Source: CAYWBU01 sp942491525 | Lineage (GTDB): Bacteria > Desulfobacterota > Desulfomonilia > UBA1062 | Direction: 5' to 3' | Length of the DNA: 64,000 bases | NCBI GenBank assembly: GCA_942491525.1 | Contig: CALOBW010000056.1 | Span: 186,001 to 250,000, forward strand | In this document: positions 56,467 to 64,000 of the stretch, one piece after another | Layout: the number at the start of each line of letters is the position of its first letter | Numbering within the stretch: position 1 is the stretch's first letter | Position numbers and translations under genes: made by a program | Notes under the pieces: generated by a model | Seen by the model: the letters and a program-made list of their open reading frames with translations, nothing else | What the model was told of the DNA's origin: nothing | Database searches by the model: none

Positions 56467-56862
56467 ATGAAGCGACTATGCCTGATCATGAGCCTTGCCC
56501 TGCTGCTGGGCGGCTGTAGCGCGATTGATGAGCTGATCAAGGGGCGTGATCCCGAGGTCATAACCGAGCATCGCTACCTGGCCTTTCGCGATGTTCTGAT
56601 TCCGGGCGGCATGAGCGAGGCTGAGAGCGACATTGAGAACGGTCAGGGCCGCCTGGTGCTGAGCGGCCGCATCGAGGGCCTCTCGCTGCTGCGTTTCTTC
56701 AACTCTTCGATGGTCAGCGACGGCTGGAGCCTGGTCAAAAAGATCCAGTATAACGGCGCCGTCAAGCTCTTCTTTGAGAAGGAGGGGGCAATCGCCTCAA
56801 TCAATATTTCCGAGAATCCGGTCACCACGAGGGTCGAGATATGGTACGTACGCAAACCGTAA
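56467..56862 (+). CDS. Predicted lipoprotein
   Basis: The 131-residue protein has a lipobox (LALLLGGCSAID). The mature part alternates strands and helices (GRLVLSGRIEGLSLLRFFNSSMVSDGWSLV, ENPVTTRVEIWYV) like the small DUF-type lipoproteins of deltaproteobacteria. GGAGAC lies 5-6 nt before the ATG. It overlaps coaBC by 22 bp. No function is known. Confidence 0.75.
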   Translation: MKRLCLIMSLALLLGGCSAIDELIKGRDPEVITEHRYLAFRDVLIPGGMSEAESDIENGQGRLVLSGRIEGLSLLRFFNSSMVSDGWSLVKKIQYNGAVKLFFEKEGAIASINISENPVTTRVEIWYVRKP

Positions 56863-58025
56863 AGCGCGTCGCGCTGGGGATCTCAGGCGGCATTGCGGCC
56901 TACAAGGCGCCCCTGATCGTGCGCCAGCTGCTGGCGGCCGGTTTTGAGGTCCAGTGCATCATGACCGCGGCGGCCGAAAAGTTTGTGACGCCGCTCACGC
57001 TGCAGACCTTAAGCGGGCGGCCGGTCTACCGCGACATGTTTGAGTCCATGGGCGACTATGATGTGGAGCACATCGCGGTGGCCGAGGCCGCGGACCTGCT
57101 GCTGATCGCGCCGGCCACCGCCAACACAGTCGCCAAGCTGGCCCACGGCCTGGCCGATGACCCCTTGAGCTGCACGGCCCTGGCCACCAGGGCGCCCATC
57201 CTGCTGGCGCCGGCCATGAACAGCAACATGTGGCAGCACCCGGCCACGGTAGCCAATCTGGAGCTGTTAAAGAGCCGCGGCGTTTCGGTGATCGAGCCCG
57301 ATTGCGGCGAGCTGGCCTGCGGAGTGACCGGCCCGGGGCGCATGCCCGACCCCGAAGTGATCGTGGCCGAAGCCATCAGGGCCCTGAGTCCCAAAGACCT
57401 GAGCGGCAAGAAAGTTCTGATCAGCTGCGGCCCGACCGCCGAAGACATCGATCCGGTGCGCTTCATCACCAACCGCTCCAGCGGCAAGATGGGCGCCGCC
57501 ATCGTCGAGGCGGCCGTCAACCGCGGCGCCGAAGTCAGGGTGATCAGCGGCCCGGTCAATCTGAAATATGCGGCCGAGACGATTCACGTGCGCAGCGCCG
57601 CCGAGATGCTGGCCGCCATCGAGCATAACCTGGCTGCATGCGACATTCTGATCATGGCCGCGGCCGTGGCCGACTACACGCCGGTAACTTGCGCCGAAAG
57701 TAAGATCAAGAAGCGTAAGCTTGATGCCATTGAACTTAAAGAGACCGCCGATATCTTAAACACTATCAAGGCCAGAAAGCGGGCGATCCATGTGGGATTC
57801 GCGGCCGAGACCGAGAGTGTGGAGGAGTATGGGCGCGACAAGCTTGAACGCAAGGGACTCGATATGATCGTGGCCAATAGGGTCGGCGTATCCGACAGCG
57901 GTTTTGCCTCCGACACCAACACGGGCCGCATAATGCGCGCCGACGGCGTCGAGACCCCCTTCAATACCATGCCCAAGGGTGAGCTGGCCCACCTGATCCT
58001 GGACCAGATTAAGGATCTGCTGTGA
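56841..58025 (+). CDS. coaBC: Bifunctional CoaBC (phosphopantothenoylcysteine synthetase/decarboxylase)
   Basis: The 394-residue protein has the flavin decarboxylase half (1-180): LGISGGIAAYKAPLIVRQL, catalytic His in EHIAVAEAADLLLIAPATANT, APAMNSNMWQHPA and the Cys in LACGVTGPGRMPDP. The synthetase half follows (about 190-394): KVLISCGPTAEDIDPVRFITNRSSGKMG and AAVADYTPV. It makes 4'-phosphopantetheine in CoA synthesis. It overlaps the lipoprotein gene upstream and the glycosylase gene downstream (GTGA). Confidence 0.95.
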   Translation: MVRTQTVKRVALGISGGIAAYKAPLIVRQLLAAGFEVQCIMTAAAEKFVTPLTLQTLSGRPVYRDMFESMGDYDVEHIAVAEAADLLLIAPATANTVAKLAHGLADDPLSCTALATRAPILLAPAMNSNMWQHPATVANLELLKSRGVSVIEPDCGELACGVTGPGRMPDPEVIVAEAIRALSPKDLSGKKVLISCGPTAEDIDPVRFITNRSSGKMGAAIVEAAVNRGAEVRVISGPVNLKYAAETIHVRSAAEMLAAIEHNLAACDILIMAAAVADYTPVTCAESKIKKRKLDAIELKETADILNTIKARKRAIHVGFAAETESVEEYGRDKLERKGLDMIVANRVGVSDSGFASDTNTGRIMRADGVETPFNTMPKGELAHLILDQIKDLL

Positions 58026-58735
58026 GAGATGAAGTCATTCAGCTGCTGCGCGAAGAGGCGTCCTGGAGCGGCGACTTCATCATTCTGCCGGCCGACGACG
58101 CCCCGGCGGCCCCGGTCTTCAATGTGCCCGAGCCGCTCAAGGTGGCTGAAGAGGCCCCGGCCTATGTTGAGCCGGTTGTGCAGCGCCCGCCCGAGCCCGA
58201 ACCGCTCAAGCCGGCCGAGGCTCTGCTGAAGATTCAATCCGAGCTGGGCGACTGCCAGCGCTGTGGCGCCGGCCCTCAGACAATCGTTTTCGGCGAGGGC
58301 GACCCCAGCGCGCCGGTGATGTTCATCGGGCCCTTCCCGGGGGCCGCTGAAGAGCAGACCGGCCAGCCCTTCATGGATGAGGCCGGCCAGCTGCTGACCC
58401 GCATCATCGAGGGCGGCATGCGCCTGAGCCGGCGCGATGTCTACATCACCTATCTGCTCAAGTGCCGTCAGGGCGATCCCAGCCGCTGCATGGCCTTTTT
58501 GCAGCGCGAGATCATGGCGGTTAAACCGCGGGTCATCGTGACCCTGGGCGACCTGGCCAGCCAGAGCCTGCTCGACAGCCGTGAGCCGATCGCCAGGCTG
58601 CGCGGCCGTTTTCATGATTTCATGGGGATCAGGGTCATGCCGACCTTCCACCCGGCCGACCTGCTGACAAATCAAAACAAGAAGAGGGACGTATGGGAAG
58701 ACATCAAAAAAGTATTGGCCGAATTGGATCACTGA
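58022..58735 (+). CDS. Uracil-DNA glycosylase family 4-like protein
   Basis: The 237-residue protein has a Pro/Glu-rich N-terminal extension of about 70 residues and then a family 4 UDG core. Four cysteines placed for a 4Fe-4S cluster are seen in CQRCG, LLKCRQGD and PSRCMAF. The active-site region reads FIGPFPGAAEEQTGQPFMDEAGQLL, in which GPFPG replaces the usual GEAPG. MPTFHPADLL supplies the conserved His. It removes uracil from DNA in the family. The start is GTG at 58022, overlapping the coaBC stop. Confidence 0.85.
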   Translation: MRDEVIQLLREEASWSGDFIILPADDAPAAPVFNVPEPLKVAEEAPAYVEPVVQRPPEPEPLKPAEALLKIQSELGDCQRCGAGPQTIVFGEGDPSAPVMFIGPFPGAAEEQTGQPFMDEAGQLLTRIIEGGMRLSRRDVYITYLLKCRQGDPSRCMAFLQREIMAVKPRVIVTLGDLASQSLLDSREPIARLRGRFHDFMGIRVMPTFHPADLLTNQNKKRDVWEDIKKVLAELDH

Positions 58736-60006
58736 TAGCGCTGCTGCTCTTAGCTTGCCTGCCGGCTTTTGCGGCTGATATCATGGTTATCGATGTCAAA
58801 GATGCCATCAGCCCGCCCGTGGCCTCCTTCATCAATGAGCATATCGACAAGGCCGTCATCGAGGGGCATCAGGCCATTATTGTGCGTCTCGACACCCCCG
58901 GCGGGCTCGACACCGCCATGCGCGACATCATCCAGAAGGAGATGAACGCCCCCATCCCGGTCATCATCTACGTCTATCCCAAGGGCGCGCGCGCGGCCTC
59001 GGCCGGCGCCATCATCAATCTGGCATCCGACATCGCGGTCATGGCCCCGGGCACCAACATGGGCGCGGCCCACCCGGTCAGCATCGGCGGCACCCCGGGC
59101 AAGAGCGAGGAGGAGGGTCAGAGCGACACCATGACCGAGAAGGTCACCAATGACGCCGTGGCCTATTCGCGCAGCATCGCCAAGGAGCGCGGCCGACCCA
59201 TGGACTGGGCCGAGGACGCGGTGGCCAAGAGCATCTCCACCCCGGCCCATGAGGCGCTTAAACTGGGGGTCATCGACATTGTGGCCGCCGACATGGACGA
59301 CCTGCTCAAACAGCTCGACGGCCGCAAGGTAAGTAAGAACGGCCGCGACTATGTGCTCAATACCAAGGATGCCAATCTGATCGTGGTCGAGATGAGCTTC
59401 CGCTACCGCCTGCTCTCGGCCATCTCCAACCCCAATATCGCCTACATTTTGATGATGATCGGCCTGGCCGGGCTCTACTTCGAGCTCTCCAACCCGGGCG
59501 CCATCTTCCCCGGCGTGATCGGCGGCATCTCGCTGATCCTGGCCTTCTTCGCCTTCCAGACCCTGCCCATCAACATTGCCGGCATCGCCCTGATCCTGCT
59601 GGCGATCCTGCTCTTCATCGCCGAGCTCAAGGTGCCCAGCTTCGGCCTGCTCTCCATCGGCGGCGTCATATCCATGGTGCTGGGCTCGGTGCTGCTCTTT
59701 GACACGCCCGAGATGTATATCCAGGTCTCCTACGCCATCATCCTGCCCATCGCCCTGACCTTCAGCCTCTTCTTCGTCTGCTGCATCTATCTGGTGCTGC
59801 AGGTGCACCGCAGCCGCACCGTCAGCGGTGAAGAGGCCCTGGTGGGCATCAGCGGCGAGGTCTACTCCTGGGAAGGGGGTCAGGGCAAGGTCTACTGCCA
59901 CGGCGAGTACTGGAACGCCGTCGGCGCGCCCGATCTGGCCAAGGGCGATTCAGTCGAGGTCACGGCCGCCGAGGGCATGACCCTGACCGTGATGAAGAAA
60001 CAATGA
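58693..60006 (+). CDS. NfeD-type membrane serine protease (ClpP class)
   Basis: The 437-residue protein has a signal/TM helix (about 12-27), a ClpP-like protease domain (about 30-225) with IIVRLDTPGGLDTAM and the nucleophile Ser in KGARAASAGAIINLASD, four to five TM helices (about 250-375) and a C-terminal NfeD OB-fold beta-domain (about 385-437). Such proteases work with stomatin-like proteins at the membrane. A stomatin gene is not in the window. It overlaps the glycosylase gene by 43 bp and mnmA by ATGA. Confidence 0.9.
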   Translation: MGRHQKSIGRIGSLIALLLLACLPAFAADIMVIDVKDAISPPVASFINEHIDKAVIEGHQAIIVRLDTPGGLDTAMRDIIQKEMNAPIPVIIYVYPKGARAASAGAIINLASDIAVMAPGTNMGAAHPVSIGGTPGKSEEEGQSDTMTEKVTNDAVAYSRSIAKERGRPMDWAEDAVAKSISTPAHEALKLGVIDIVAADMDDLLKQLDGRKVSKNGRDYVLNTKDANLIVVEMSFRYRLLSAISNPNIAYILMMIGLAGLYFELSNPGAIFPGVIGGISLILAFFAFQTLPINIAGIALILLAILLFIAELKVPSFGLLSIGGVISMVLGSVLLFDTPEMYIQVSYAIILPIALTFSLFFVCCIYLVLQVHRSRTVSGEEALVGISGEVYSWEGGQGKVYCHGEYWNAVGAPDLAKGDSVEVTAAEGMTLTVMKKQ

Positions 60007-61025
60007 TCGCGGTTGCCATGTCCGGCGGGCTGGACTCCACCGCCGCCGCCATCCTGCTGAAGGAGCAGGGTGAGGATATCATGGGCGTCACCATGTCGCT
60101 GGGCCCGGGCATTCCGGACCAGGCCCATCTGGAGCGCGGGGCCGAGGTTTGCAAAAAACTAGATATTCCCTTCCATGTGCTGGAGCTGGAAAGAGAGTTT
60201 GAGCATGTACGGCAATATTTCTGTGATGAGTACTTGACGGGGCGCACCCCCAACCCCTGCGCCATCTGCAACCCCTATCTGAAGTTCGGCATCTTCCGCG
60301 AGAAGGTCGCTGAGCTGGGCGCCGAGCGGGTGGCCACCGGCCACTATGTTAAAAAGGGCGAGCAGAACGGGCGCTACTTCCTGCAGCGCGGCCCCTGGCG
60401 CCAGTCCCAGGAGTACTTCATGGCCCTGATCCCGCAGGACGCCATCCGCGACAGCATCTTCCCCCTGGGCGATTATCTGCGGCCCGAGGTGGAGGAGCTG
60501 GTCAGCAGGGCCGGTTTCGACTTCCCCAGGGGCATCTCCTCTCAGGATGTCTGCTTTGTCAGCGACGGCGCCTACGCCGCCTACATTGAGGAGTATGACG
60601 GTTTTAGGCCCGAGCCCGGCAACATTCTGGACGTGGACGGCAAGGTGGTCGGTAAACACCGCGGCGCCCTGCACTACACCATCGGCCAGCGCAAGGGTTT
60701 AGGCATGGGCTTCGGCAGGCGCGTCTATGTGCTGGCCGTTGATATGCAGAATAACACCGTCACCATCGGCGACCGCAACGAGTGGCCCCACAAGGGCTTC
60801 TACCTCGGCCGGCCCAACTTCATGCGCATCGCCTCAATCGATGAGCCGATGACGGTGAGGCTCAAGGTGCGCTACCGTCAGGAGATGATTGAGGCGACCG
60901 CCGAACCGACCGAGGACGGCCGCATCTGGATCAACCATGACGGGCTCTTTGCCAGCGGGCAGCTGGCCGTGCTCTATGATGATGAGGATGCGGTTTTGGC
61001 TGGGGGGATTATTGAGGGGGAGTGA
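60003..61025 (+). CDS. mnmA: tRNA-specific 2-thiouridylase MnmA-like
   Basis: The 340-residue protein has the PP-loop AVAMSGGLDSTAAAILL, the first catalytic Cys in GRTPNPCAICN, ATGHYVK and the second Cys in GISSQDVCFVSDGAY, then HRGALHYTIGQRKGLGMGF and a C-terminal beta-barrel. It thiolates U34 of tRNA for Lys, Glu and Gln. The usual KDQSYFL segment reads RQSQEYFMAL, a variant also seen in shorter deltaproteobacterial relatives, so a related tRNA sulfurtransferase-like role is possible. The ATGA overlap fixes the start. Confidence 0.88.
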   Translation: MIAVAMSGGLDSTAAAILLKEQGEDIMGVTMSLGPGIPDQAHLERGAEVCKKLDIPFHVLELEREFEHVRQYFCDEYLTGRTPNPCAICNPYLKFGIFREKVAELGAERVATGHYVKKGEQNGRYFLQRGPWRQSQEYFMALIPQDAIRDSIFPLGDYLRPEVEELVSRAGFDFPRGISSQDVCFVSDGAYAAYIEEYDGFRPEPGNILDVDGKVVGKHRGALHYTIGQRKGLGMGFGRRVYVLAVDMQNNTVTIGDRNEWPHKGFYLGRPNFMRIASIDEPMTVRLKVRYRQEMIEATAEPTEDGRIWINHDGLFASGQLAVLYDDEDAVLAGGIIEGE

Positions 61026-61315
61026 TGGCTAAGTATTCTGTATTGTTAGAGGGTCAAAATTTTCCAATTGTTGTTGATGGCGTTACAAAACTAATGGGTT
61101 TTTATACGACAAGAATAGTGAAAGCTTTCGATGAAAAAGAAGCAGTCTTGATAGCTCTTGATATTGTAAAGAATGATCCACTCTTAAAGGTATCGATTGG
61201 TAGAAATGTAGATATAGAGCCTAGAATTGAGATAGATAGTATTAAATCCATTAGATGGTGGAGTCGTTCTGTTAGTACGGGATATTCATTTTACCAAATG
61301 GAAAATTTAGAATGA
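61025..61315 (+). CDS. Small hypothetical protein, AT-rich
   Basis: The 96-residue frame starts at an ATG overlapping the mnmA stop (TGATG) and has GGGGGAG just upstream. It is soluble and mixed alpha/beta (KYSVLLEGQNFPIVVDG, YTTRIVKAFDEKEAVLIALDIV). Codon use is much AT-richer than in mnmA, so it may be acquired. The overlap implies translation with the operon. No family was recognised. Confidence 0.6.
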   Translation: MAKYSVLLEGQNFPIVVDGVTKLMGFYTTRIVKAFDEKEAVLIALDIVKNDPLLKVSIGRNVDIEPRIEIDSIKSIRWWSRSVSTGYSFYQMENLE

Positions 61316-61318
61316 TCC

Positions 61319-61410
61319 CCCTCCCTCAATCCCTCCCACCAGGGGAGGGAAAAGCAACACAGGCAAACCAAGTCCCTCTCCTCTGGCGGGAGAGGACAGG
61401 TGAGGGGGAA
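61319..61410. repeat. Intergenic repeat with CCCTCCC/GGGAGGG stems
   Basis: Two adjacent stem-loops (CCCTCCC-acca-GGGGAGGG and CCTCTCC-tctggc-GGGAGAGG) with outer CCCCCTC/GAGGGGG arms form a repeat of a type common between genes in many bacteria. No coding sequence is seen. Confidence 0.5.
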
Positions 61411-61413
61411 AAT

Positions 61414-61437
61414 TGCGGAACCCCAAAGGGCTCCGCA
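61414..61437. terminator. Bidirectional terminator
   Basis: TGCGGA-A-CCC and GGG-C-TCCGCA form a stem with one mismatch and a 4-nt loop. TTTT follows on the plus strand and AATTTTCC on the minus strand. It separates the convergent genes ending at 61315 and 61446. Confidence 0.75.
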
Positions 61438-61445
61438 TTTTAATC

Positions 61446-62123
61446 TTAAATCCAACCCAAAACCGGCCCGAAGATAATCAAACAGGCCACATCAAAGCCC
61501 AGGATGCAGCTGGCCGTGATAACCTGTTTCCGGGTGTCCTGCATATCGTAGACCCAGAATGAGACCAGCCAGAAGGGCATGTAGCCGAAGAGCCAGATCA
61601 GGAGCGGGAAGCCGATGCGCCAGAGGGAGTAGTCCCAGGTCAGGGCGCCGCAGAGGTTGAGCAGCATCTCCACCAGCACGCAGAAGATCGACATGGCGGT
61701 GGCCACAAAGAGACGGTTGGGGATGCCGAGAATCTTCATGTTCTTGTCCTCGGGCAGGGTGAAGGTTGAGGCCAGGCCCATGATGGCGAACATGAAGCAG
61801 ATCTCGATGTTGAGGCCGATCAGGATCAGGTAGCAGGTCTCGCCGCCGCCTGCGCCCCAGACCGGTGCATACTGGCTGAAGTAGAAGAAGAGGCTGTTCC
61901 AGATCTCGTTGAACCAGTCCATGCCCCAGAAGGCCAGGCCGGCCAGCACCGCGCCCCAGTTCTTCTTGTGGATCTCCTTGGTGTAGAGAAAGAGCACCAC
62001 CAGCAGCAGCGGGATGATGTACCACTTGAACTGGGCCGGGTCACGCAGCAGGGTCAGTGCCTGCATTGCGGATTCGCTGATTGTTGTGGGGTCCTTAACC
62101 ATGGTTGTCAAATGTTCTGTCAT
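61446..62123 (-). CDS. Multi-TM membrane protein, unknown function
   Basis: The 225-residue protein has about six hydrophobic helices (for example YIIPLLLVVLFLY, LIGLNIEICFMFAIMGLAS, LFVATAMSIFCVLVEMLLNL and FPLLIWLFGYMPFWLVSFWVY). Trp-rich loops (WGMDWFNEIWNSLFFYFSQYAP) stand out. AGGAGGAG lies a few bases before the ATG. It lies 29 bp after the TetR gene on the same strand, suggesting an operon controlled by that regulator. I do not recognise the family. Confidence 0.75.
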   Translation of the reverse strand: MTEHLTTMVKDPTTISESAMQALTLLRDPAQFKWYIIPLLLVVLFLYTKEIHKKNWGAVLAGLAFWGMDWFNEIWNSLFFYFSQYAPVWGAGGGETCYLILIGLNIEICFMFAIMGLASTFTLPEDKNMKILGIPNRLFVATAMSIFCVLVEMLLNLCGALTWDYSLWRIGFPLLIWLFGYMPFWLVSFWVYDMQDTRKQVITASCILGFDVACLIIFGPVLGWI

Positions 62124-62152
62124 TTACTCCTCCTTAATTTTAGCCCTGGGGC

Positions 62153-62731
62153 TTAATTTAAAATGCCATCCAGAATGACCCTGAAGCCGCTGTTGATCAG
62201 GCTCTGCATGGATTGATTCTCGGACTTCACATAGGTCTTGATGATGTACATGATGTAGATCGAGAAGAGGAACTCGGCCACGGCGTCCACATCCAGCTCC
62301 TTGAAACGGCCGCTCTGAATGCCGCGGCGCAGGATCTGCTTGAGCTCCCCCATGGCGGCATGGTTGATCTCGAAGAAGGGGTCCTCCTTGTGGGAGATGG
62401 GGAAGACCGTGGGGTCATTGATCAGGATGGTGCGCAGGTCGGGGTGACTCTCCAGGTATGAATAGCCCTCGATGGTATAGACTTTGAGCTGTTCGGCGGG
62501 GTCGTCGACGGCCATGGCCGCGCTGGTGGCCTGATCCATCCACTGGCTGAGGCCGTGGGCGATTGAACTGATGTAGAGCTCATCCTTGTCCTTGACGTAA
62601 CGGTAGATTGTGCCCTTGACCACGCCCAGCTCCTGGGCGATGTCATCGACGCGGGTCTTCTTGAAACCGTACTTTGCAAAGATATGGATGGCGGCCTCGT
62701 GGATCTGGGCGGGCGTGATCTTCTTTTTCAT
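62153..62731 (-). CDS. TetR-family transcriptional regulator
   Basis: The 192-residue protein has a typical TetR HTH: IHEAAIHIFAKYGFKKTRVDDIAQELGVVKGTIYRYVKDKDEL (split here for reading as helices 1-3). The C-terminal ligand domain contains LESHPDLRTILINDP. GGAGG lies 4-5 nt before the ATG. A split inverted repeat ATGTGACC/GGTCACAT spans its start region and may be its operator. It probably controls itself and the downstream membrane protein. Confidence 0.9.
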   Translation of the reverse strand: MKKKITPAQIHEAAIHIFAKYGFKKTRVDDIAQELGVVKGTIYRYVKDKDELYISSIAHGLSQWMDQATSAAMAVDDPAEQLKVYTIEGYSYLESHPDLRTILINDPTVFPISHKEDPFFEINHAAMGELKQILRRGIQSGRFKELDVDAVAEFLFSIYIMYIIKTYVKSENQSMQSLINSGFRVILDGILN

Positions 62732-62766
62732 GTGACCTCCTGACTAAAAGTGTCATTTGGTCACAT
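62730..62766. promoter_or_regulatory. Candidate TetR operator
   Basis: ATGTGACC at 62730-62737 and GGTCACAT at 62759-62766 form an 8-bp inverted repeat with a 21-bp spacer, covering the ribosome binding site and promoter side of the tetR gene. Confidence 0.4.
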
Positions 62767-62817
62767 ATAAAGTTGACGCAGAAAATTGTCAAGGTTTTTG
62801 AGAGGATGCCATGGGGG

Positions 62818-63852
62818 CTAGTTTCTGCCGGTCAGCGCCCTGATGGCACTCCAGCCATCCCCGGCCTTGATGACGGTCATGAAGGCCATGCAGATGGCGG
62901 AGGTCAGGCACCAGGAACAGGTGGCGCCGATCACGAAGGGCTCCAGGAAGGTCAGGAAGGCTGAGGCGAAGAGGCCGAAGAGGCAGAGGCCGAAGGTCAG
63001 GGCCTGGGCCATGAAGTGGACCCGGCCCCGGGTCCGCATGGCGCTGAGTTTGGTCACCAGGATCAGGGCGTAGCCGATCAGGCCCAGCACGGCCGTGGGA
63101 ATGACGCCCATGATCAGGGCATACTTGCTCTGCTGGACAATGTTGCAGTTGCCCACCGGTCCGCAGACCGCCGGCTTCAATGTTATCTCGACGTAGGAGA
63201 GGTAGGCCGCGGTTATCAGTCCCAGGCAGGCAACCAGGATGAAGAGCCAGTCGGGCGCGTTGAACCTGGCCTGCCACTTTTGCGGCGTGATGGTCTTCAG
63301 GATGGTCAGGATCAGCAGCAGCAGCACCAGGGTGGCGATTGAGTTGCCCAGCGGGTCCTGCATGAAGAGCTCGCGGGTGTTCTTCTTGATGCTGACCGGC
63401 GGGGCCAGGGGGTCGAAGCTGTCGATGAAGGGCGCAAGGCCCTCGATCGCTGGCCAGTCCAGGCCGCCGTCGGCGAGACCCGTGTCGATCAGGGCCGGCA
63501 GGCGCTCGAAGAGCTCGCTCTTGCCCAGCAGCAGGGTTTCGCCGATGGCGGCGGCCGGCGCCCCGGCCATCATGTCCGGGAAGTGCTGCTTGACCAGATT
63601 GTTGAAGAGGGGCGTGATGGCCGGATCGTCGATGTTGAGCTCCATGATGGTCAGGTCGCGGCCGTGGATCTCCCTGAGCATGGGCAGCAGCTCCTCCATG
63701 ACGTCGTGGCAGAGCGGGCAGGTCGGCGAGTAGAAGTAGACCAGGCGCACGGCGCTCTCCGGCACCAGGGAGTTGGTGAAGAGGTCGGGCTCATTGTCGG
63801 CCGTCAGGTTGAGCGGTATGATCAGGGCGATCAGCAGAATAAGTTTTTTCAT
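62818..63852 (-). CDS. Thioredoxin-like/VKOR fusion protein
   Basis: The 344-residue protein has a signal peptide (about 1-18), a thioredoxin-like domain (about 25-150) with the CxxC motif in SPTCPLCHDV, a linker, and a VKOR domain (about 180-340) with the loop cysteine pair CGPVGNC, a Ser-containing TM region and the active-site CSWC. VKOR-type enzymes reoxidise thiol oxidoreductases with quinone for disulfide formation. Here the thioredoxin part comes first, the reverse of the usual VKOR-Trx order. The ATG at 63852 overlaps the mutM stop (ATGA) and has AGAGGA upstream. Confidence 0.85.
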   Translation of the reverse strand: MKKLILLIALIIPLNLTADNEPDLFTNSLVPESAVRLVYFYSPTCPLCHDVMEELLPMLREIHGRDLTIMELNIDDPAITPLFNNLVKQHFPDMMAGAPAAAIGETLLLGKSELFERLPALIDTGLADGGLDWPAIEGLAPFIDSFDPLAPPVSIKKNTRELFMQDPLGNSIATLVLLLLILTILKTITPQKWQARFNAPDWLFILVACLGLITAAYLSYVEITLKPAVCGPVGNCNIVQQSKYALIMGVIPTAVLGLIGYALILVTKLSAMRTRGRVHFMAQALTFGLCLFGLFASAFLTFLEPFVIGATCSWCLTSAICMAFMTVIKAGDGWSAIRALTGRN

Positions 63853-64000
63853 GGCTTCCTCTGGCACTTGGGGCAGATGTGGCTGCTGCGCTGGGCCACG
63901 ATCAGCCGCTCAATGGTTGCGTGGCACTTGGGGCAGGCCTCGCCGGTGCGGCGGAAGACATTCAGCTCATCCGAGTTGCGCCCCCGGCGGCTGGAGACCG
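63849..64000 (-). CDS. mutM: Formamidopyrimidine-DNA glycosylase, 3' end only
   Basis: About 49 C-terminal codons are present. They include a linker with ELNVFRRTGEACPKCHATIERL and HICPKCQRKP, the CX2C-X16-CX2C zinc finger that ends MutM/Fpg and Nei proteins. The enzyme excises 8-oxoguanine and formamidopyrimidines. RxTGE-C and CPKCQ fit Fpg better than Nei. The 5' part lies beyond the window. The stop overlaps the VKOR fusion start. Confidence 0.85.
   Translation of the reverse strand, partial: VSSRRGRNSDELNVFRRTGEACPKCHATIERLIVAQRSSHICPKCQRKP

Noticed and set aside
58750..59901. 383-codon minus-strand frame opposite the NfeD protease gene
   Set aside because: It is an Asp/His/Gln-rich shadow of the NfeD-type gene, which has clear motifs and couples to both neighbours.

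Overview
The window looks like chromosome of a Gram-negative, anaerobe-type deltaproteobacterium, most likely a relative of Desulfuromonas/Geobacter (inference). The reasons are a siroheme-route heme cluster (hemA, hemC, a cobA-hemD fusion, precorrin-2 dehydrogenase and ahbC), an NDP-forming acyl-CoA synthetase, type IV pilus minor pilins with PilY1, a sigma-54 activator, several GGDEF/HD-GYP-type proteins, a hybrid histidine kinase and GC-rich core genes with tightly overlapping operons. No rRNA gene or CRISPR array was seen.

Layout. 1-3792 (minus): a surface-structure locus with three small secreted paralogs, a fourth secreted protein, a two-domain chaperone-like protein and the start of a large secreted NEW3/usher-like protein that leaves the window. 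4105-8418: hybrid histidine kinase, a ribbon-helix-helix protein and an acyl-CoA synthetase. 8485-8567: tRNA-Leu(CAA). 8519-17176: a genomic island bounded by a 59-bp duplication of the tRNA-Leu 3' end. It carries a PAPS-reductase/DndC-like protein with a four-TM partner, a PEP-CTERM-like protein, many decayed genes (RAYT, RHS, XRE, IS256, Mrr), an IS3-family element and a hipBA toxin-antitoxin pair with three operators. No integrase is visible in it.

17174-31629: SpoIIAA-like protein, chemoreceptor, YD-repeat lipoprotein, Sel1 protein, the pilW-pilV-pilX-pilY1 operon, rplM-rpsI, MEMO-like protein, hemW, a diguanylate cyclase and an enoyl-CoA hydratase-like protein. 31651-40599: DUF1254/1214 protein with a possible decayed copy upstream, tandem FGGY kinases, a membrane diguanylate cyclase, then an intact RAYT framed by an 18-bp inverted repeat and two 156-bp direct repeats, and an AT-rich lipoprotein gene.

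40719-48602 (minus) is one translationally coupled operon for siroheme/heme: TPR protein, alpha/beta hydrolase, precorrin-2 dehydrogenase, CcsA/HemX-like protein, hemA, hemC, cobA-hemD, ahbC. 48700-55590: DUF1573 protein, murJ, a degenerate GGDEF/HD-GYP protein, NtrC-type regulator, alanine dehydrogenase. 55834-61315 (plus) is a second coupled operon: metallo-hydrolase, lipoprotein, coaBC, Fe-S uracil-DNA glycosylase, NfeD-type protease, mnmA, small ORF. 61446-64000 (minus): unknown membrane protein with a TetR regulator, a thioredoxin-VKOR fusion and the 3' end of mutM.

The best candidates for something undescribed are the chaperone/usher-like locus at the left edge, the PAPS-reductase plus four-TM pair in the tRNA island, and the RAYT with its associated repeats. 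All calls are made by reading the sequence; no database search was run.
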